Part shown: piece after piece, positions 49,801 through 58,800 of the stretch
Layout: every line of letters starts with the position of its first letter
How positions within the stretch are numbered: the first letter of the stretch is position 1
Source: Sipunculus nudus
Lineage: Eukaryota > Annelida > Sipuncula > Golfingiida > Sipunculidae
Length of the DNA: 64,000 bases
Direction: 5' to 3'
Assembly: GCA_026874595.1 (NCBI GenBank)
Contig: CM049310.1
Span: 9,550,001-9,614,000, forward strand
Notes under the pieces: model-generated
Told to the model about the DNA's origin: nothing
The model's input: only the letters and a program-made list of their open reading frames with translations
The model's database searches: none
Made by a program: the position numbers and the translations under genes

Positions 49801-52800
49801 CAGGATTACAATGATTAAAGTGCACATTTAATTGTGTCCACAACGTGGTGCATTGCTATGAAAGTTATGCTATGATATTGTTTGTCCCTCATTCAACCAA
49901 CAGTGTGTATACTTTATTTTAAAAAAATGTTTTTATTTTACCAAATTTACTGAATCTTTTATTTTGGTGAATAAGATTAAGCATGTACTGAAAACTCCAA
50001 TGTGCAAAACTTTTTAATAGTGGTTCAAGGAATAATCTTGTAGATGCCATGTTGTGGCATTATTTTCTTTTAAATTCAGTTTAAACATTTGTGACTTAAA
50101 GATAATAAAAATATATGTGTATGCATAGTATGACCCAATATGAGCTGCACTCTGGATATATAATGATTGCAACTTAGAATTCTAATATTTTAACTTATAT
50201 TTTCAGTGTTTTAATGCAAATTTATAAAACTTATAAATAAAAAAAATTAATCAGATAAAAACTATTTTAATGGAAAAAGTGGATATGCTTAAATAATAGG
50301 CTTATATATAAACTTAAATGCATTATTCCCTTGAAAGTGAAATAAAGGTATTAGTCCATTCTGTCCACTGGCCTGTCCATCTGTAAATTTTTCATATGCA
50401 TCACAGTATATCAAAACTTTTACTGTTTTTCTTCATGACAGTCTTGTCAGAGTATTAGTTTGCAATCATATATTTAGAACTTTACAATAACTAAGTAGGA
50501 GTTCCTCTTTCCTCTTAGCTTCTCATATGCTTATATAAATGAAAAACATTACAATAGAATATTATGCATTTGCAAAAATTTCAAACTTAAGCTGAGTGCC
50601 GTGACCCATGGGTCCCTTGTTTCTCTATTTTTGAGACCTTAAAAGATGCAGTAATATGTAAACAGGGCACAAATTGTAACCATTGGACCTAGATTCTTCT
50701 ATCATGACATGCAGGGAGGCCCTTTAAAAGTTTCCTTGGAAACCTGGAATTAGCTCTGTTACCCATAACCTCTGAGCTATAGGCCTTTTAAGTACACCAA
50801 AGAACAACTAATCATTTGATACAAAAGCTCTCGTATCTCAACAAATAGTTCATTGATTGCCATGATTCTTTGCATGCATATTCATCATGGAGTGTTTCAT
50901 CAATTCCTGTTGACTGGTGGCACCACCTGTATTTTTTCGATTTTTTTAATGATTTTTTTTCTCTATTTTTTAGACCTTAAAAGATGCGTTCATCTGTTAA
51001 CAGGGCACAAATCGTAACCATTGACCTAGAATCTTCTGTCTTGACATGCTGGGAGTTAAATATAAATATCTCTGTGGAAACCTGAAATAAGGTCTCTGTT
51101 ACCCATGTGTTCTGAGCTATGGGGCTAAGTATACCCCAAAGAATAACTTAAAATTAGATACAAAAGCTGTAGTATCTCAACAAATTATGCATCGATTGCC
51201 ATGATTATTTGCATGCAATTTCATCATGGAGTGTTCCATCAGTTCTTGCAGACTGGTGGCATCACCTGGATTTTTTCCAATGTTTATGCATTTTCTCTCT
51301 ATTTTTGAGACCTTCAAAGATGCGGCCGTCTGTTATCAGGGCAGGGTTGTCAATGAAAAATATCCTTGGAAACCTGAAATTAGGCCCTCTGTTACCCATA
51401 TTCTCTGAGCTATGAGGCTTATAAGCACCCCTAGCATAATTGAAAATTTGATACCAAAGCAGGGCACAAATTATAACCATTGGACCTAGAATCTTCTAAC
51501 TTAAAATCCAGGGAGGTCCATGAAAAGTCTCCTTGGAAACATGAAATAAGGTCTCTGTTACCCATAATCTATGAGCAATGGGGCTTATTAGCACACCCCA
51601 GAATATTTGAAAATTTGATACCAAAGTAGAGCACAAATGATAACCATTGGACCAAGAATCTTCTCACTTGGCATCCTGAGAAATCCTCAAAAGTTCTCCC
51701 CTCGAAACCTGAAATTGGGTCACTGTGACCTATATTCTCAGAGTTTTGGGGTATGTTTGAGCATCCCAGAAGTAATGAAAAATACACACAAATTGCCAGG
51801 TTCCTCAGAAAAGGCTGGTTGGATTGTCATCAAATTTGGTGTGCTAATGGGTCTTGATAAACTTGAGCTAATATGCATGAATGATGATGCCACCTCTATT
51901 TTCCTAATTAGTTTCCTGTGCAAGGACATACTGTCAACATGTCAGTCGGCTGAGTATCATGACCCATGGGTCACTTGTTGTGAACCCCATAACTTTTTAA
52001 GTAATGTATATTTTTTCATCAAATTTGAAACTAATTGTTTCAACCAAGTTCTATGAGAAATTCAAAAACTTGTAACCTTGACCTGCATCTTCAACGTCAG
52101 ATTAGCTGGAAAAGAAAAATTATTTGTGAACATTAAACCTCTTGAACTACTCTGTATATTTTCATGGACTGTGACATGTGAAATGTTTTTGCAAAAATCT
52201 CAAAAGTGTTCAAAACTGGCCGCCTTAACCTTCATCTTCAAGGTCAAATCAGCTGAAATAAAATATTATTTTACATTAACACTTTTGGAAATTTGATATG
52301 TGAAATGTTTCTGATAAAATCTCAGAAGTGTTTGGAAACTTGTGACCTTGACCTTTATCTTCAAGCTCAAATCAGCCAGAATAGAAATTATTTGTGAATG
52401 CTGTGACTTTTAAGTAGTCCATACTGTTTTGTCAAATATGGGGATAGGAGGCCTATAGGGAGGGGAGACATATCTGTTTAGCATTGCAAAAACAACCTCC
52501 TTCTAGTTACTGTCCTGTTGTTGCATATCCTGATCTATTACTGGGCAGTCAAGTGTAACATCCTCAGCTCCATATGCTGGTGACTAAGATTTTATTCCCA
52601 GCATTGCTATGAGAGTGGGTTGTAGTGACCAATCCTGGACAGACTTAATATGCCACTATCTGATTCATGGAGAGTGCCTCACTTGGGTTATCATAACTAT
52701 TTGTACAATCCATGTAAAGAGAATATAGTTTAAATTAAAAAATTTCTCAATATTTAGCTCTGTATTTGCTTTTGGTGATTGAATTCTTTAGCTTCATTAT

Positions 52801-55800
52801 TTGAATACTTTGTCAACTGTTGTATTTGATTTTTTCCTTAAATACAGTATTTTATCTTCTCCACAGATGTACAAAAATTGTATGTGCATACAGAATGCCT
52901 TACCACCGGCCTTTAACGGCAGCATCCAAGCCAACAAGGGGAGGTGTGAGAGTTCATGCAACCTGCTTGCACTGTTTCTACCACTCTTCGCATTTACCAT
53001 CATGGCTACCTTTACTGCAAGCATGCCAGCTCTTTCAGCCACACTCAGGTTGGTTGTTATTCAGAACTCCATTGAATGCTTTATAATAAGGGACATATAA
53101 ATGACTGCATCACACAGCAACATTGGCAAGGCAGTAATAATACACTGATGCACTGAAACACTGTGATACAAAGTTAAATACTGTATCTGTATGGTCAGAA
53201 GTCGGTGCAGGATTCATTCACTGATGATATCATTTGACAACATGTTGTGATAATTTTCTTTTTAATAACAGTTACTAAGTGCTAAGTAAGGCATGTAAGG
53301 TGATATGTCATTGGTCAGGGATGAGTTTAATGGCATATGATTGGTTGTTTGGAAAAAATTTTATTTATGGATTGGAAATAATGTTTTAGAGATGGTTTGG
53401 CTATATTGCTGTAAGCTCAGAAGAAGATTTGCTTGGAATGTAAACTGTAATATGCTTTATCAGTATTGTATTGGAAGCAAAGTAGAGTGATTTATATATC
53501 ATATTTTGAGACAATTTGTCATTTAGCAATAACTAGTGTTTTACAGTCATTAACCCAGCACGAAGGGAGGATTATTGTTTTCACTTGATTGTGTGTGTGG
53601 GTGTCTGTGTATGTCTGGACGATATCTGGAGATGGTATAACAGATGTTATTGAAATTTATCAAATAGGCTGGTATTATAAAAGTGTTGACAAAGTTTAAT
53701 TTTCGTGTATATCCCACACGTAAATGACCCCGGAATGAATGTTGTATGGGTTTTTAGCTCAGCTGACTGAAAGTCACCTGAGCTATAGTGATCACTCTGT
53801 CTGTCTGTCCATCCATCTGTCCACCTGTTAACAGGGCACAAATTGTAACCACTGGACTTACAATCTACTTACTTGACATCTAGGGAGCTCCATAAAAAAT
53901 TTCCTTGGAAAACTGAAATTAGGTCTCTGTTACCCATATCCTCCAAGCTATAGGGCTCAGAAGTACCCCCTAGAATTATTTAAAAATTTTTTACAAAAGC
54001 TCCAGTATCTGAATTACTAATGCATTGATTGCCATGATTCTGTGCATGCATATTGATCATGGAGTGTTTCATCAGTTCCTGCAGACTGGTTGCGCCACCT
54101 GTATTTTTTAGCGAACCTGTGAGCTTATGCGATGGTGTGGCGTCGTCCGGCGTCTGTCGTCCGTCGTCTGTACGTTAACCTTTACTATTTTAAAAATGGC
54201 AAGAGTTAGCATCACGTTATTTTATGCAAAAAATTAGTCATCTAAAAAACTCTATCAGATTTTGCTTATTTTTTGGCTAACTGCATTTTCTTAGATTTTA
54301 TAGGTAAAAAGCTAGAAAAGCTTTAAAGATCTTCTTCTCCGAAAATGTTCAGCCAAATTGTCCAATATTTCACAGAAATGATCCCTGGAACAATCTCTCT
54401 CAAGTTTGTTCGAATGGTTTAAGTTCAGTGATTTTTGGCAGAGTTACAGATAGTTGAACTTGGTCATCTGTCCAAAAAAGCATACTAAAATTACAATCTT
54501 AGAAACGGCTTGAGCTATCATCACCAAATTTTATGCTAATGTTGGTCACATGAGTCATATCTGAAATTGAGGTATTGGTGGCGCCACCTGCATCGGCCTT
54601 TTTTTGTATGGGGGTCATCAGTGCCCATATCATACTGACAGCTACAAAAAACTTCTTCTCTGAAACCATATGGCCAAATTGTTTAATATCACACAGAAAT
54701 GATCCTAGGGTAGTGCTTTCTGAAGTTTGTTCAAATGGTCTCAGTTCAGTGACTTTTGGCTGAGTTATGGGAAGCTGAATTTAGTCATATGCTGTAAAAG
54801 CCTATTTTAGCTCAGCGGCTACAAAGATCTTCTCTCAAAAACCACTGGGCCAAATTCTTAAATCTCACACAAAAATTATCCTTAGATGTTGATAATTCAA
54901 GTTTGTTCAAATGGTTTTGGTTCAGTGATTTTTGGCTGAGTTATGGGAAGCTTAACTTAGCCATTTTGCTTTATTTTCCCATATGAGTTATAAACCTGCC
55001 AAACGTTTTTTGACTGACGCCACTGAGGCCAATTTGTTTAATATTTTACAAGAATAATCCAATGAATAATTCCTATAATAATTAATTGTCTTTTATGGTT
55101 CCAAAGAATGAATTTTGGCTGAATAATAAAGATTGAATTGAGTCATTTTACCATATATGTTAGCTGTGTGAAGCAGATACATCTAGCCTGGAATCAGTTT
55201 ATCAGCATCCGTTACATCAGGCCTCCAGACATTTAGATTTCAGGTTATCTTTGGTTAATATTGACAAGAATGTTTTTTTAAAAACTTTAAAAAAATGTAC
55301 ATTTATGATTTTAGATATTCCTCATGCCAGGCAATGTTTACAATCACAGGTATACATTAACCCATACTATTGGATTGACTGGAGCTAGCGTGATGAAATT
55401 TAATGCAAAAAATTAGCCATCTGAAAAAATCTGCATTTTCTCAGATTTTATAGAGCAAAAGCTAAAAAACCTTAAAAAATCTTCTCCAACGAAACAGTCA
55501 AGCCAATTTGTTCAGTATTCAACAGAAATAATCTTTTATATCATCTCTCTCAAGTTTGTTCAGATGGTTTAAGTTCAGTGAATTTTTGCCGAATTACAGG
55601 AAGTTGAACCTAGTCATCTGTCCGAAAAGCATACTAAAATGACAATCTCAGAAACGGCTGGAGCTATCATCACCAAATTTTCTGCCAGTGTTGGTCACAT
55701 TAGCCATATATGAAATTCAGGTATTGGTGGTCACCTTCATTGACCTTTTTTTGTATGGGGGTCATTGGTCATCTGTACATTAACCCATAATTTCTCAGAA

Positions 55801-58800
55801 TAGCAGGAACTACCATCCCCAGATTTTATGCAATAATCTGTCATATATCAAATGTGGGATTCAGCTTATTTATGTAAAAACTGCATCTTTTATTATTCTA
55901 AATATTTTGATAAAAAGTTTATGAATATGTCAGCTTGAAAAAATGCATTTTAGCCAAAGTCTTTCAGTATGTGTAAACAGATTTGCCAACAGGCTAAGAT
56001 TGTGTCTGTACATTTAAATAGGTTAAGAAACTGCCAACTGTTTCAGATTTGGCAATAGATCAAGAGTTCATTCAGTTCAGCCAGATATAGGTCAAGAGTT
56101 CAGTCAGTGCAGCCAAGCACAAGGCATGTGATCCCCTCATGGGTAACATGTGAACACCTCATGGGCACCATGTGATCACCTCATGGGTGTCATGCCTCTC
56201 AGGGCTGCATGTGGAGCCAATCTATATATAGCTTTGGCAGACTGCCAACTGTATCAGATTAGGCAACAGGTCAAGAGTTCACTTAGTGCAGCCAGGTACA
56301 GGTCAAAAGTTCACCCAGTCTAGCCAGGTGCAGGTCATGAGTTCACTCAGTGCAGTAGCCTGAGCAAGCAAATTTGTCACACTTCATTCGGGGCAACTGA
56401 CTTTCTCACCTAAGCGTGGTCAGCCCCATGCATCAGACTTAAGGTAACAAAATACCAAAAGTCATAAATGAAACTGACCATAACATTGCTGATAAAATCT
56501 ACACCCACAGCCTCCAAGGATTAATAAATTACACCAAACAACATTTTATAAATACATACAAAGAAAATTGCACACAAACAAACTGCTACATCTGTAACAA
56601 AAATTAGAATTTTTCGTTGTTTTTTCCTTTCCTCCATTAACAAACAAACATATAAATACCCATTAATTCTTTCAATCTCCTTCACTATTTTTGTAAACAA
56701 TTATTATCATCTCATTGTAAATGTATCAAACATGTTCAATCATCCATATTTATATAGTTATATATACTTTCTTATACCAAATGTTTGCAGGTGGCTGTTG
56801 TGTCAGCGGAAAAAAAATCCTTACAACAGTCTCCTGACATAGTAAAAACGAAAAGATAAACAATTGAATATACAATATATGGATATGTACAATTTTATGT
56901 CGAATAAACTTCTTCTTCTTCTCTCTTCTTCTTCTTCTCTCTTCTTGATGTATTGGCCTGATATTTTGACCTGTCTATGCGTCTTTGATGGGTTTCTCGT
57001 TCACAAGACAGGTGTCACCACATACAGTGACTTTTGCACAGTGTGTGACTTTTGTGCCTGCTTATTTCTATAGAGGAATTTGATATATCATCCTGAAATT
57101 GGGCATATTTATACCTATCGAATAGCTTTGTCGTATACAAGACTGGTGGTGCCACCTACAATAATTTTTGCACAGTGTGTGTCCCTGCTTATTTCTCAGG
57201 AGGGGTTTGATATATCAGTCTGAACTTGGGCATATGTATATATCTCTGATAGCTTTGCTGTATACAAGACTGGTGGTGCCAGCTGCAATAATTTTTAGCT
57301 CAGCTGGCTGTAAGTCAACTGAGGTGTAGGAATGGTGCTTTATCCGGCCGTCCGTTAGCAGGGCACAAATCGTAACAGCTGGTCCTGGAAACTTCTAAGT
57401 GATAATCCAGGGAGGTCCAAAAAAAATCTCCTTGGAAACTTGAAATTAGGTCACTGCGACCTATATAGTGATAATCCAGGGAGGTCCAAAAAAAATCTCC
57501 TTGGAAACTTGAAATTAGGTCACTGCGACCTATATCCTTTGAGCTACGGGGCTTGAAAGTACCCCCCAGAATAGTAAGATATTTGATACAAAACCTCCAA
57601 TATCTTGATAATTAATACATGGTTTGTCATGAATCTTGCCTTGAATATTGACCATGACTAGTTTTGTCAGTTCATGAAATGTGGTGGCGCCACCTGTATT
57701 TTTTCTATTTTAACGAATATTTTTCTATTTATTTACTAAAAATAAACTGGCTTCAAACTTGATTTTATAATGACCAACCACATAAGTAAATTCATTTTGA
57801 TTACCAGGGTCCAGCGATCTAAGTTGAAGGTCACAGGAGCCACATCTTTAAAAAGATTGTGGATGCACTGTAAATCAAACTTTTCATCCTGAACTTTCCA
57901 ATGTTCACACATGGTTTACTTGCCTAAAGTGAGGAAACCTGTTGAATTTGAGGTTATCTGGTCAGAGGTCAAGGTCATTTTTTAAAAGATTGTTACAATA
58001 ATCCTAATGCTGCAAGTTCAAGGATATTAAGTTCTAAGATATTTTGGTCACAAGGTCATTGGTTAAGGTCACAGGACTGTCATTCTGAAAAATTTCTTTA
58101 AAAATTTCCTTATAGACAAATTCAGCTGAGCATTAGGACCCATGGGTCCCTAGTTGTGTTGTGTGCACCCATGCCAGAATTTCAGCAGTGATGTTTGTGT
58201 GATTGTTTCTTATTCAAAATGTTTAGTACCTGCATTGTTCATATACATGAGAAGTAATGGTCCAACATTGAAGCATTAAACCTGGTGTATTTCCCAATGC
58301 ACAGGTTCGCATTAGGCCTGTAGGCCTTGTTTGAAATTTTACACATTTTTTAGCTCAGTTGACTTAAACTTATCAAGTCATTTGAGCTATAGCGATAACC
58401 CTTTGTCTGTCATCCATTTGGCCAAATGTCCATCAACAGGGCACAAATCATTACCATAATGCCTAGAATAATGAACCTCTGCCTCCTGAGAGGTCCTCGA
58501 AGGTTCTTCTCCAAAACCTGAAATTAAGTCGCTGTGACCTATTTTCTCCGAGTTACCGGGCGTGTTTAAGCACCCCAGAAATATTATAACAAGTATATAT
58601 TAATTACCAGATTTCTCAGAAAAGGCTGGATGGCTTGTAATTAAATTTGGTAAGCTTATGGGTCTTGATGAACTTCAGCTTATATGCATGAATGATGATG
58701 CCCCCTACAATTATCTTAATTAGTTGCTTGTGCAAGGAAATATTGTCAACATGTCAATCAGCTGGGCACAATGACCCATGGATCACTTGTTATAGCACAT

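Larger units (their letters stand above)
41733..51978 (+). mobile_element. Large family B HINE-like element with two nested A copies
   Basis: Begins ttagctcagctgactaagtc and ends ggctgagtatcat-GACCCATGGGTC-acttgtt (palindrome 51961-51972). Between lies a tandem core with a unit of about 338 bp ('agggcacaaatcataac', 'ggtctctgttacccata', 'ttgatacaaaagctcaag', 'ttcatcagtttctgcagactgg'). Two family A elements (42105-45252, 48233-50620) both interrupt the same T-run of the core. The short open frames in this span are repeat read-throughs. Confidence 0.85.
41032..52866 (+). other. Intron 9 of the SLCO gene, almost wholly nested repeats
   Basis: An 11.8-kb phase-0 intron. In order: an A-like scrap (41089-41235), family H left part (about 41433-41732), a 10.2-kb family B element (41733-51978) holding two complete A elements, family H right part (51979-52430), and an old SINE copy (about 52510-52715). 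Only 52720-52866 is free of recognised repeats. Confidence 0.85.
54110..58330 (+). mobile_element. Family E HINE-like element, complete, with nested B
   Basis: The 5' end has GCGAACCTGTG at 54111-54121, then a gtcgtccgtcgtctg tract. The core holds repeated units with 'caagtttgttc[ga]aatggttt[a]a', each near 300 bp and longer where two fuse (about 54330-54600, 54650-54790, 54830-54970, 55490-55770). Then come minisatellites (56030-56360) and a 127-bp repeat (57058-57294). The 3' end has the exact inverse motif CACAGGTTCGC (58300-58310), the hairpin AGGCCT-GT-AGGCCT (58314-58327) and tgtt. The pairing of these ends across 4.2 kb is inferred from the 11-base match and shared layout. Confidence 0.7.
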
